A stretch of 17,219 nucleotides of DNA from Bacteroidota bacterium (GCA_030642585.1 DAOWNN010000010.1:1-17219), one strand, 5' to 3'. Shown: positions 7,619 to 16,147, counted from the stretch's first letter. A program made the numbers and translations. Notes: generated by a model not told the origin, from the letters alone.

Positions 7619-9169
7619 TTATTTTATTCGTTTTATGTCTTTTTCCAGATTCACCTTTATTCCGTTTATTCTTTTTTCTATATCATCTTTATAATTTATA
7701 GTCAAAATAATATTTCCCTCTGTATCATATTTCTTCCAATTCTTCTGTTTTAATCCTCTTTCATAATATCTCTCTTCTTTCAATATACCATTTTCGTAAT
7801 AAAATTTATGTTTCCCTTCAGCCAATCCCTGCCTATAATTTCCATAAAATTTATTGCTTTTATTTTTATAATAATATCTCCATAAGCCATCCCTCAGTCC
7901 TGTAATATAGCTTCCTTCTTCGATATGATCTCCAACTTCAAAATACCATTGACCCTCCTTTTCTCCATTAATATATTCTCCCTTTGCTATTACCAAACCA
8001 GGTTCTGAATATTCAATTGATATGCCATCTTCTCTTCCGTTAAAATATTCTTCTTCACGCAATAATTGTCCATTTTCAAAATACCATTTCCATAAACCAT
8101 TTAATCTTCCATTTCTGTATGATCCGGTTTGTTCTATTTTACCTCCTTTCCTATAAAAACTCCAACTTCCTGATCTTACGTTCTCAATATATTTGCCATT
8201 AGCCCTAATATTTCCTCCTTTGTAAAAATCTTTCCATTTGCCAGTACGTTCACCATTTTCATTCACTGTTCCTTCCGAAATAATTTCTCCGAAATTATCA
8301 TAAATTATAGAAGCTGTAACTTTGCCGTCTGGTGAGTAGAATCTGTGAATTCCAATAGCTACATTTTCTTTATAAGTTCCACTTGATATCCTTATACCAT
8401 TAGTGTCATAAATATTTCTTATTTCAATATCCTCAACCTGGTCTGCTGTTTCGTTTATCACTTTACCATCCTCATACCTAATTGCAAAACGCAAATTTCC
8501 ATTTTCATCATATTCTTTATAATAACCATTTAACTGCCCATCCACATAATTTCTCTCAAAATGAATTTTCCCGTTTGTATAAAATTCTTTCCAGACTCCT
8601 TGTTTTAAAGCATCCTGATCTGTTCTGTTTACTTTTTCTCTGTTTAATAAATATCCATTATGATATTCAAATATTGTGATGATATTTCCTTCCTCAGAAT
8701 ATTCCAGACCAAGACCTTGTTTTTTACCATTTATATGGTTAATTGCCATATGAATTCTTCCGTTCGAATAATAATAAAATGATTTTCCTTCTTTTAAGTT
8801 ATTCAAATACAATTCTTTAGAATATACATATCCTTCTCTATAATTGTTATCATCATATTTATAAATCAAATTATAACCACTCTTTTTTCCATATTTATAG
8901 TTTATTTTTTCCAGGGTATCTCCAACCTGATTATAAAAAATCCAAATACTATCCAATAAATGGTTTGATCTTTTTCCTTCTGACTTAATAATTCCGGTAA
9001 CATAATAAGCTTTCCAATATCCCTCCGGATTGCCTTTTATCATCATCCCTTCACTGGATATCTGACCATTTGGATAGTAAAATATATTATATCCATTTGT
9101 AATAATATCTTGTGACTTAAGGTTCAAAGAAACCAGCAAAATAATTACCAGTAATATTAACTTTTTCAT
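7619..9169 (-). CDS. Secreted YwqK-type MORN_2 repeat protein
   Basis: 516 residues from the ATG at 9169 (MKKLILLVIILLVSLN); this start gives a standard signal peptide ending near KSQ, whereas a start at 9187 would add six residues ahead of it. The rest is a tandem array of more than a dozen units of about 23 residues of the kind YYENGILKEERYYERGLKQ or GKWKDFYKGGNIRANGKY. This is the MORN_2 repeat seen in proteins named YwqK-family antitoxin. That name is inherited and not evidence of an antitoxin role, and no toxin gene is adjacent. Such arrays fold into elongated beta hairpins and are common as exported proteins in Bacteroidota. It lies between nadA (45 bases) and ruvB (5 bases). The function is unknown. 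Confidence 0.88.
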   Translation of the reverse strand: MKKLILLVIILLVSLNLKSQDIITNGYNIFYYPNGQISSEGMMIKGNPEGYWKAYYVTGIIKSEGKRSNHLLDSIWIFYNQVGDTLEKINYKYGKKSGYNLIYKYDDNNYREGYVYSKELYLNNLKEGKSFYYYSNGRIHMAINHINGKKQGLGLEYSEEGNIITIFEYHNGYLLNREKVNRTDQDALKQGVWKEFYTNGKIHFERNYVDGQLNGYYKEYDENGNLRFAIRYEDGKVINETADQVEDIEIRNIYDTNGIRISSGTYKENVAIGIHRFYSPDGKVTASIIYDNFGEIISEGTVNENGERTGKWKDFYKGGNIRANGKYIENVRSGSWSFYRKGGKIEQTGSYRNGRLNGLWKWYFENGQLLREEEYFNGREDGISIEYSEPGLVIAKGEYINGEKEGQWYFEVGDHIEEGSYITGLRDGLWRYYYKNKSNKFYGNYRQGLAEGKHKFYYENGILKEERYYERGLKQKNWKKYDTEGNIILTINYKDDIEKRINGIKVNLEKDIKRIK

Positions 9170-9214
9170 AAAATATCTACTATACAAAATATTACTTCTT
9201 CATGAAAATTATAC

Positions 9215-10219
9215 TTATAATCCAAGTTCATCAGAAATTTTCAGCATTCTGTGTATAGGGTGTCCTGCTTTTTCAATGATCTCATTACTCAAAACTATCT
9301 CAGGTATTTCATATTTTAATGTAGCCCAAATCTTCTTGATGCTTGTCAATTTCATATATTCACAATCATTACAAGCGCATGTTGAATCTTTAGGTGGAGC
9401 AGGAATAAAAGTTTTATATGGATTTTCCTTTTTCATCTGATGAATAATACCTGACTCAGTGGCTATAATAAATTCATTTGCTTTATCCTGTATGGTAAAT
9501 TTAATCAATGAGGAAGTAGATCCAATATGATCTGCTATAATTTGTATCGGTTTTTCACATTCCGGATGTGCGATAATCTTTGCCTTTGGATATTTCTTTT
9601 TCAATTCTAAAATTTTTTCTAATGAAAACTCCTCATGAACATGACAAGCTCCATCCCAGATAATCATATCTCTTCCAGAAATGCTTTGTATATAATTTCC
9701 CAGATTTTTATCTGGTGCAAAGATTATTTTTTCATCTTCTGGTAAAGATTCAATGATTTGTAAAGCATTTGTTGAGGTACAAATAATATCAGTTAATGTT
9801 TTAATTTCGGCTGTTGTATTTACGTAAGATATAACAGTATGATTGGGATGTGCATCTATAAATTCTTTAAATTTTTGCGGTGGACATGAATCTGCCAAAG
9901 AACATCCTGCGTTTAAATCAGGAATCAATACTTTCTTTTCAGGTGCTAATATTTTAACAGTCTCAGCCATAAAATTAACTCCTGCAAGTAATATCATTTT
10001 TGAATTATCATTTTTAGCAATTTGTGCCAAAGCAAGACTATCTCCAACATAATCAGCTATATCCTGTATTTCTCCTTTTTGATAATAGTGAGCAAGTATA
10101 ATTACATCCTTCTCCTTTTTCATATTTTTTATATCTCCTAATATGTCTATGGATGGTCCAGGCTCAATATTACAAAAGCCAAATTTATTTATGATATTAA
10201 CAATATTCTCTTTTATCAT
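9215..10219 (-). CDS. nadA: Quinolinate synthase A
   Basis: Condenses iminoaspartate with dihydroxyacetone phosphate to quinolinate, the second step of de novo NAD synthesis from aspartate, using a [4Fe-4S] cluster. The 334 residues contain the three conserved cluster cysteines with family spacing: C106 (NAGCSLADSCP), C192 (DGACHVHEE) and C286 in CACNDCEYMKL. LAHYYQKGEIQDIADYVGDS near the N-terminus and VNTTAEIKTLTDIICTSTNA are also characteristic. nadB and nadC, often linked, are absent here. The gene heads a minus-strand series with the YwqK and ruvB genes. A long AT-rich gap with a palindrome 44 bases upstream of the start could hold its control region. Confidence 0.97.
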   Translation of the reverse strand: MIKENIVNIINKFGFCNIEPGPSIDILGDIKNMKKEKDVIILAHYYQKGEIQDIADYVGDSLALAQIAKNDNSKMILLAGVNFMAETVKILAPEKKVLIPDLNAGCSLADSCPPQKFKEFIDAHPNHTVISYVNTTAEIKTLTDIICTSTNALQIIESLPEDEKIIFAPDKNLGNYIQSISGRDMIIWDGACHVHEEFSLEKILELKKKYPKAKIIAHPECEKPIQIIADHIGSTSSLIKFTIQDKANEFIIATESGIIHQMKKENPYKTFIPAPPKDSTCACNDCEYMKLTSIKKIWATLKYEIPEIVLSNEIIEKAGHPIHRMLKISDELGL

Positions 10220-10262
10220 ATATAATATATATAGATTTAAATTATTATAATGATGATTATAT

Positions 10263-10276
10263 ACTGTTGAAACAGT
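10263..10276. promoter_or_regulatory. Palindrome ACTGTT-GA-AACAGT upstream of nadA
   Basis: Six-base arms with perfect symmetry around GA, 44 bases upstream of the nadA start. The size and position suit a repressor operator, but no regulator is identified and a 6+6 palindrome can occur by chance. Confidence 0.3.
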
Positions 10277-10491
10277 TGATAAAATTAGGGTTTTTTATTA
10301 AGTCTAATTATCAAACATTAAGGAACAATTTATAAACATCTTTTAACATACTTATATATTTGTATATCAATGAAATAGTATTAAAATATAGAAAATGTTT
10401 ATTACTAAAGAAACCTTTTTATTTGTTTTTGGACTAGTATCAAATGTTTACAATCTGTTTACGAAATGAATACAGAAAATTAAAACTTATG

Positions 10492-10516
10492 TAATATTTT
10501 TTGGAAAAAAATATTA
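10492..10516. repeat. 11-bp perfect AT-only inverted repeat with 3-base loop
   Basis: TAATATTTTTT and its exact complement flank GGA, giving an 11-bp stem that G-U pairs could extend on RNA. It is much longer than expected by chance even in AT-rich DNA. A weak terminator or RNA structure is possible, but the stem has no G-C pair and no long T-run follows immediately. Confidence 0.5.
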
Positions 10517-10676
10517 TGTGTTTTCTATTCATTAAAATTTTGTTGTGAGTTTTAAACTTATATGAACATTATTTAAACAGTATTTACTTACTAAAACGAC
10601 CAAAAATTGTTCCAAAATAGATGAATTGACTAAAATAAGGATGGTTTTCTTTATATCTTAGAAGAATAAATAAATA

Positions 10677-10684
10677 TATTTTTG
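10677..10684 (+). promoter_or_regulatory. Candidate -7 element immediately before rpiB
   Basis: TATTTTTG fits TAnnTTTG and ends five bases before the ATG at 10689. The start codon is fixed by homology (IVIASDHAGYKLKEK), so a transcript from here would be leaderless or nearly so. No -33 TTG was found at the expected distance, so this is weak. Confidence 0.3.
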
Positions 10685-10688
10685 TTTT

Positions 10689-11126
10689 ATGAAGTCAAAA
10701 AAAATTGTAATTGCTTCTGATCATGCTGGATATAAGCTTAAAGAAAAAATAATTAAGTACTTAATTAAGGAGAAATATAAAGTAAAAGATATAGGAACAA
10801 ATAGTGAGGAAAGTGTAGACTATCCTGATTTTGGACATCTTTTGGCAAGCGAAATAGAAAAAGGAAATTATGATCTGGGAATAAGTTTATGCGGTAGTGG
10901 AAATGGAATAAATATGACAGCAAATAAACATAAGGGTATTAGATCTGCTTTATGTTGGAACGAAGAAATATCAAGATTGGCAAGAGCTCACAATAAGTCC
11001 AATATTTGTTCAATACCTGCACGATTTATTAATTATGAAACTGCTGTTTTAATTGTGAAAACTTTCATGGAAACAGAATTTGAAGCTGGCAGGCATGAGA
11101 GAAGAATTATGAAAATAGCTTATTAA
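10689..11126 (+). CDS. rpiB: Ribose-5-phosphate isomerase B
   Basis: Interconverts ribose 5-phosphate and ribulose 5-phosphate in the pentose phosphate pathway, linking sugar metabolism to nucleotide synthesis. The 145-residue length is typical of the RpiB/LacA/LacB fold. Visible signatures are IASDHAGYKLKEKI at the N-terminus, VDYPDFGHLLA, the catalytic-loop Cys68 in ISLCGSGNGINMTANK, and His101 in ARAHNKSNI, which corresponds to the ring-opening histidine. RHERRIMKI closes the protein as in relatives. The Rrf2-type regulator follows 13 bases later, suggesting co-transcription. Confidence 0.96.
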   Translation: MKSKKIVIASDHAGYKLKEKIIKYLIKEKYKVKDIGTNSEESVDYPDFGHLLASEIEKGNYDLGISLCGSGNGINMTANKHKGIRSALCWNEEISRLARAHNKSNICSIPARFINYETAVLIVKTFMETEFEAGRHERRIMKIAY

Positions 11127-11139
11127 AATTTATTGCGAT

Positions 11140-11583
11140 ATGATTTTATCAAATACATGCAAGTATGGAATAAGGGCAGTGATATATCTGGCCCTTAAAG
11201 AAAATAAGAAAAATAAAACAGGAATAAAAAAAATAGCAAAAGATTTAGATATACCCACTCCATTCCTTGGAAAAATATTACAAAATCTGGTACGCCATAA
11301 AATTTTATCTTCTACTAAAGGTCCCCACGGGGGATTTGGCTTAGGTAAGAAATCTGAAGAAATAAAATTAATGGATGTTGTTAAAATTATAGATGGCGAG
11401 GATATTTTCAATACATGCCTGATTAATCTTAAATCGTGTAGCACAGAAAGTCACGAAAAATCACCATGCCCCCTGCATAAGAAATTTAAACCTATTCGTG
11501 ATCAGATTGTAGAATTATTCAATAATCAAACAATAGCTGAATTGGCTGAAGATATTGAAAACAATGAGAATATTGAAATTTAG
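11140..11583 (+). CDS. Rrf2-family transcriptional regulator with three cysteines
   Basis: 147-residue winged helix-turn-helix repressor of the IscR/NsrR/CymR/RsrR group. The N-terminus (SNTCKYGIRAVIYLAL) and recognition region (IPTPFLGKILQNLVRHKIL, SSTKGPHGGFGLGK) are diagnostic. In the effector region C93, C100 and C110 (spacing x6 and x9) resemble the three-cysteine set that holds an iron-sulfur cluster in IscR and NsrR, so sensing of iron-sulfur status, nitric oxide or redox state is plausible. The spacing is not identical to IscR and the ligand is inferred. It sits 13 bases after rpiB, no iron-sulfur assembly genes are adjacent, and its targets are unknown. Confidence 0.93.
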   Translation: MILSNTCKYGIRAVIYLALKENKKNKTGIKKIAKDLDIPTPFLGKILQNLVRHKILSSTKGPHGGFGLGKKSEEIKLMDVVKIIDGEDIFNTCLINLKSCSTESHEKSPCPLHKKFKPIRDQIVELFNNQTIAELAEDIENNENIEI

Positions 11584-11951
11584 TAAATTATAGGATAAAA
11601 TACCACTAATATCCGGTTTAATAATTATGAGTTAAGGTGCAGGTATTACACGTCTTCACTAACTACTGACTAAATGCCTTCCTGCAGAAATGGAAGCCAG
11701 GAGATAAAAAAAACATTGTGCTTGAGACCATCGTTTTGGCATTTGAATTTAATCCTCCTTCACGTTCCGCTTGCGCCACCGCAAAAGCTTTAGGCGGCAC
11801 GCGGTCGGCGGACGAGAAGAATGGTTTAATTCCCCGGCGTTCTACTCCGAAATGGGGCTTAAGGGTTCTACCCTGAAGTCTCATACCTTTGATTAGGTAA
11901 ATACTCACATTTTTATTAAATTAAAGCGTAACAAGAATTGTAGATTTTATA
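11584..11951. other. Non-coding gap with GC-rich, hairpin-bearing island
   Basis: The first part (11584-11756) has ordinary AT-rich composition and no gene that I can support. About 11757-11880 is markedly richer in G and C than anything else in the window, with GCCACCGC, GGCGGCACGCGG and GGCGGACG runs. It carries a hairpin at 11858-11878 (AGGGT-TCT-ACCCT extended by CTT/AAG) and a near-repeat of GTTCTAC at about 11839 and 11865. An 81-codon minus-strand frame (11663-11908) spans it, but its composition (arginine/alanine-rich then phenylalanine-rich) looks like translated non-coding DNA. It may be a dispersed repeat, a mobile-element remnant or a structured RNA. Confidence 0.45.
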
Positions 11952-14900
11952 ATGAAAAATACCATGAACATAGATCAGCTGATGGAGCTTTTATATAAAG
12001 AGCAGATTAACACCTGGTTTGATCTGGGTTTATTTATTGATCGTTTCAAAGAAGAAAAAGCACTTAATAGAAAAAGTTATAAAAAAACATATAATGAATT
12101 TAAGAATCATTTGAAAAACGGAAGTTTGGGTTTTATTACGTATGGATATTCTGTTGATGGTGTAGCAATTGAAATATTAAAATATGCAAAAATATTTCAC
12201 CAAAATTTTCCTGGTATAGACATTCATTTAATCGGAGGAAATTTTCAACCCGAATCATATAAGTTGATAGATGATAGTTTTACAAAATATGAAATAAAAG
12301 AAGCATGTTCGTTTGATGATTGGGATTTATATAAATTGTTTTTTTCGGTAAGACTTGAAAGGGGAAGCGAAAAATACAATAAATTAATTCTGGATTATTG
12401 GAAGCAGGTTTTAGTAATAGTAGAAAAATTAGGAAGATATATTGAAGAAGAAGAAATTGAACTTTTATACCTGGTAAACGTAGCATCAAATCCTGGAAAT
12501 GTAGCCCTAACACTTGCAATAGTTATTATTTCTGAATTTATTGAAATTCCGGTCATAAATAATAATCATGATTTTTATTGGGAAGGAGGGAGTAGAGAAA
12601 TAGATAGAATTGAAAATAACTTTCCTACAGGACCAAGAGATTTTTTCTTCACAAATTCTCATTTAGGCGAATTTTTCTCCTTGATAGAAGTGTTGTTTCC
12701 CTGGGAATCAAGGTCGTGGATGTCTGTTAATATAAACGAAGAACAAAAAAACCATTTAATTAAAATAAATGGCCATAATCCGGCAAATGTTTGTGAATTA
12801 GGTACCGCTGTTGATACAAGTGATTTCAAAACTATTAGTAAAAGAGAAAAAATAAAGACATTTTATCAATTTGAAAAAGTATTAAGCAGATATAAAAAAA
12901 CACTGATAGCTTATTCGGCTAAAGATGTATTATTTAATAAACTGGTAGAAGAAAAAAATGTTAAACCAATTCTTATAGGTTATGGAAAAACAAAACCAGT
13001 AAATAATTTTCTTGCAGAAAATATAATTTTCCTGCAACCAACGAGGATAATTGGAAGGAAAAGAATTGAAACAGGGTTCAGGCTTGTAAAAAGGCTTTTT
13101 GGCAGAGAAAAATTCAAATCAAAATTTGGAGAAACAGATAATCTTAAATTAACAATACTGGTTACCGGACCTATAGCAACAGGACACTATAAATATTTTG
13201 AAAAACTAATTAAAAGATTTAACCTGCTTGTAGAAAGCTTAGATAAGAAATTTAGAGACAAAGTTTACCTGGCCTTTCTTTTCAGTGAGCTTGATAAAGA
13301 ATCATTTAAAAAGAGATTTAAAAATCCTGTTGGTATTATCGATCTGTATAAAATTGCTTCATTAATATTGCTTCCAAGCGAAACGGAAGGAAGAGGCTTG
13401 CCAATTATTGAATCAGCCGCAAGTGGGGTACCAATTTTTTGTCGCAGATACTACCCTGAAAATGTTTACTCTCATGTAATAGGAGAACATTTACCAGAAG
13501 ATGAAAGATTAAATGTAATAGAGTTTGACGGAAAGAAAATAAGAAATAATCAACTTGAAAAAATTATAAATATTGTATTTTATCCTCATACATTCAGTGA
13601 TGTATTCAAGCACAACCAGAGGGTGGTAGAAAAAAGATATAGCCTTGAATCCCTGAACAAAAATATAAATGATATTTGTAAAAAATTATATCTTCAGATC
13701 AGTTCAGACACTAAAGTAAAAAACATTTCTAAGAAAATACTTACTAAATACAAAACAATAATTGACAAGCCTGATAAGGAACTGGAAAATCTGATTAACA
13801 CACAAAAAAGACAATACCTGCCGGGTTTTGGTAAAATGGAATTTATGTTGAATCTGAAATCACTGATTGATCCAAGTGCTTTTAGGGCAGAGGAGCAGGC
13901 AGGCAGGGGTATGATTTTTTCATTTGCAAATGAAATACTGAAAAATGATCAGGATATAAAACTCTACAGTGAAGAAAAAATTATAGACTTTTATAATTCA
14001 ATAGATGAAATTTTCAGAATAAGCGAAGGAGAACATAGAATACAACACGACCATTCATTTGCCTACAGACACAGGAATAGAAAATATATGCCTTACAGGG
14101 ATTTTACCTACCAGGAATTTACGGGCCTGGTAAATATGCTATACTATGAAATTATCCAACCAACTTCTCTTCACCCAATAGATCCGGGCATACATTTCTT
14201 TACAGACTGGAACCTTGCATTGTCGCAATTAACAGCGAGTAATGAATTGCGAATTGACGATAGAGATTTTCTCATTAAAAAAATGAAAGAAAATACAGTG
14301 TTGGGAATATTTTCAGGGAAATACGTAAAACATGAGCTGGAATTTTTTGTTCTTCAGGCCATTCGCTCAAGGTATAAATTGAAACTTGAAGAAGAACTTA
14401 CAGAAAAAATTTTATTAAAAAATATTAAGGGAAAAAAACCAATATATCTTTTTATCAGAGAAAAATCTGTAATAGGAGCATCTCCGGCTGAAGAGGTAAT
14501 AGATTTTATCAAAACCGGAGGTGACCAGGAATTAAAACTATTATTAAAACACGGACTTTTAAAAATAATTAAAACCAAACAATGGTGTGTTGGAATTCAT
14601 TTTGCTCAGAGTGGCAGGGAGGCGCTTGTAGCACTCAATGAAATTAAAGAACAGGGGGGGCTTATTATTTCTCACCATAGAAATGCTGCTGTCATGACAG
14701 ATATAGTAGATATCGACAGAATTCATATAGATAGAGTTGAAGATCCCATAACGGCTAATATTATGGGAATACCTGAGGGAAGTGGTTATATTCAGTTTGT
14801 TCCTGCCAGCGTGAGGGCAACACTTGCCTATCCAACTCCCATCCAGACAGCCTTAGATTTTCATAATACCTTAATCAGCCAGGAATTTAAAAACCTGAAA

Positions 14901-16136
14901 GAAAAACTTGGAGAAGCAACACTGTTTCAGGAAATAAGAAAAGATGCAATTGAAAAAGGAACACCCATAAAAAAACTGATAGAAGAGCTAAAACACACAA
15001 AAGAAGGTGGAAAAATTAAAGTAAAAAAATCTTTTGTTAGTGGGGTTTACCCGGATCGATTACCCTGGAATGGGGCCTATGTGAAGACAAAGAATATAGA
15101 TAAGTCGAAAAACTGGAAGTTTATAGCAGTTTCCTCGAGCGATAAAACAAAAACAGTTTTAAGTCTTATACAGGAATTTGAGAGAGAAAACAACAAAACA
15201 GTGGAATTTGCGTGGAATGGTGGATATATTCTTAACCCGGAATTGGTTGGGAAGCTTGGCTTGCCCGAATCATATATTGGATCACCACTTGGTTTGATAA
15301 TTTCTGATTTTCATGTTCAATGCCCCCCTCTATTTAATAAGCCTGCACTTTTGGTTCATGAAAGTGGAAAATTGAATATTAAGCGTGTAAATTGTTCGGG
15401 TGGATTGTTTTTGAGTAATGGAAAACAAAAAATTGAATTTACTTCCAAACAATATAATATGCCAAACCCGGAAGAACAAAAATGGTGTTTTTACGACCTC
15501 TTGTATGATAAAGGATATTTACCTGCAGTAAACAGGACAATAGTTAGATTGGCAGGTAACAAGGTTATGGAAATAATAAAAACACCGGAACAAAAAACAT
15601 TAAAAACTATACCTGTTGGATTAACATTGTCTTTCAGATCTGACTTTTATCCGGAAAATTCCTTTGAGGAAGGTATGGAGCTGGAAATTAAACTTAAGGG
15701 ATTTGAGACAGTTAAGTTTGCAGTTGAGGCCGGCCCAATGTTGATAGACAAAAGTAAAGAATGTATAGATATGGAGATTGAAGGATGGAAAACCAACAAT
15801 TCAATTAACACCCAGGCAGCAAGACTGGATTATACCGACATGAGAGGGCCAAAAATAGCTGCAGGAATTGATGGGAACGGCAATTTTATGGTTTTAACCA
15901 TTAATGGAAGAATAAGAGAATCTGTTGGGGCAACACACAATGATATGGCTGAAATACTTGAAAGCTTTAATATTAAGGAAGGGATGGGCTTTGATCCGGG
16001 AGGAAGCTCTACCTTGATTTTCGGAAAGGAAGTATTAAATATTTCTCCTTACAACAGTAAATATGAGAGAAATATATATTCACTGCCCCCGGAACCAAGA
16101 GCTGTTGCAAATGCAATTCTGGGTATTTACGAATAA
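11952..16136 (+). CDS. Giant GT4 glycosyltransferase - phosphodiester glycosidase fusion
   Basis: A single intact frame of 1394 residues with no signal peptide or clear membrane helix, so probably cytoplasmic. Residues about 40-590 look like a GT-B fold GT4 glycosyltransferase: an N-terminal acceptor-side region with NNHDFYWEGG at 203-213, and a donor-side domain with LLPSETEGRGLPIIESA, where E479 and E487 form the EX7E motif that binds the nucleotide-sugar phosphate. Residues about 600-1030 match nothing I know and include a His-rich stretch near 695-708. Residues about 1039-1394 resemble the NAGPA phosphodiester glycosidase family (uncovering-enzyme-like): AWNGGYI at 1087-1093, PKIAAGIDGNGNFMVLTING, and DPGGSSTLIF from D1348, which corresponds to the DGGGSST motif with the first Gly replaced by Pro. 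hemW follows after 11 bases. The substrate is unknown; a sugar joined through a phosphodiester is inferred. Confidence 0.85.
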   Translation: MKNTMNIDQLMELLYKEQINTWFDLGLFIDRFKEEKALNRKSYKKTYNEFKNHLKNGSLGFITYGYSVDGVAIEILKYAKIFHQNFPGIDIHLIGGNFQPESYKLIDDSFTKYEIKEACSFDDWDLYKLFFSVRLERGSEKYNKLILDYWKQVLVIVEKLGRYIEEEEIELLYLVNVASNPGNVALTLAIVIISEFIEIPVINNNHDFYWEGGSREIDRIENNFPTGPRDFFFTNSHLGEFFSLIEVLFPWESRSWMSVNINEEQKNHLIKINGHNPANVCELGTAVDTSDFKTISKREKIKTFYQFEKVLSRYKKTLIAYSAKDVLFNKLVEEKNVKPILIGYGKTKPVNNFLAENIIFLQPTRIIGRKRIETGFRLVKRLFGREKFKSKFGETDNLKLTILVTGPIATGHYKYFEKLIKRFNLLVESLDKKFRDKVYLAFLFSELDKESFKKRFKNPVGIIDLYKIASLILLPSETEGRGLPIIESAASGVPIFCRRYYPENVYSHVIGEHLPEDERLNVIEFDGKKIRNNQLEKIINIVFYPHTFSDVFKHNQRVVEKRYSLESLNKNINDICKKLYLQISSDTKVKNISKKILTKYKTIIDKPDKELENLINTQKRQYLPGFGKMEFMLNLKSLIDPSAFRAEEQAGRGMIFSFANEILKNDQDIKLYSEEKIIDFYNSIDEIFRISEGEHRIQHDHSFAYRHRNRKYMPYRDFTYQEFTGLVNMLYYEIIQPTSLHPIDPGIHFFTDWNLALSQLTASNELRIDDRDFLIKKMKENTVLGIFSGKYVKHELEFFVLQAIRSRYKLKLEEELTEKILLKNIKGKKPIYLFIREKSVIGASPAEEVIDFIKTGGDQELKLLLKHGLLKIIKTKQWCVGIHFAQSGREALVALNEIKEQGGLIISHHRNAAVMTDIVDIDRIHIDRVEDPITANIMGIPEGSGYIQFVPASVRATLAYPTPIQTALDFHNTLISQEFKNLKEKLGEATLFQEIRKDAIEKGTPIKKLIEELKHTKEGGKIKVKKSFVSGVYPDRLPWNGAYVKTKNIDKSKNWKFIAVSSSDKTKTVLSLIQEFERENNKTVEFAWNGGYILNPELVGKLGLPESYIGSPLGLIISDFHVQCPPLFNKPALLVHESGKLNIKRVNCSGGLFLSNGKQKIEFTSKQYNMPNPEEQKWCFYDLLYDKGYLPAVNRTIVRLAGNKVMEIIKTPEQKTLKTIPVGLTLSFRSDFYPENSFEEGMELEIKLKGFETVKFAVEAGPMLIDKSKECIDMEIEGWKTNNSINTQAARLDYTDMRGPKIAAGIDGNGNFMVLTINGRIRESVGATHNDMAEILESFNIKEGMGFDPGGSSTLIFGKEVLNISPYNSKYERNIYSLPPEPRAVANAILGIYE

Positions 16137-16147
16137 ACAAAGATTAT

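Larger units (their letters stand above)
10220..10688. other. 469-base AT-rich divergent intergenic region, nadA-rpiB
   Basis: No convincing gene was found. It holds a short palindrome (10263-10276), a + strand TATATTTG (10355-10362) without a matching -33 element, two TGTTTAC words at 10445 and 10456 (11 bases apart), a perfect 11-bp inverted repeat (10492-10516) and a TAnnTTTG match just before rpiB. A 24-codon frame at 10394-10468 starts with ATG but looks no more than chance. The length is unusual for this otherwise compact window, so a regulatory or small-RNA role is possible. Confidence 0.5.

Noticed and set aside
7619..9169. Toxin-antitoxin system suggested by the YwqK 'antitoxin' name
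   Set aside because: The name comes from automatic annotation of MORN_2 proteins. This copy is secreted, 516 residues long, and has no toxin partner beside it.
10394..10468. 24-codon frame starting MFITKETFLF in the nadA-rpiB gap
   Set aside because: Too short, with no support from spacing or a ribosome site. A frame this length is expected by chance in such DNA.
10220..10688. Replication origin in the AT-rich gap
   Set aside because: No DnaA boxes of the TTATCCACA type, and no dnaA, dnaN or similar genes nearby.
11663..11908. 81-codon minus-strand frame in the GC-rich island
   Set aside because: Its composition changes abruptly along its length, it matches no family known to me, and it lies across hairpins. 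It reads like translated non-coding or repeat DNA.
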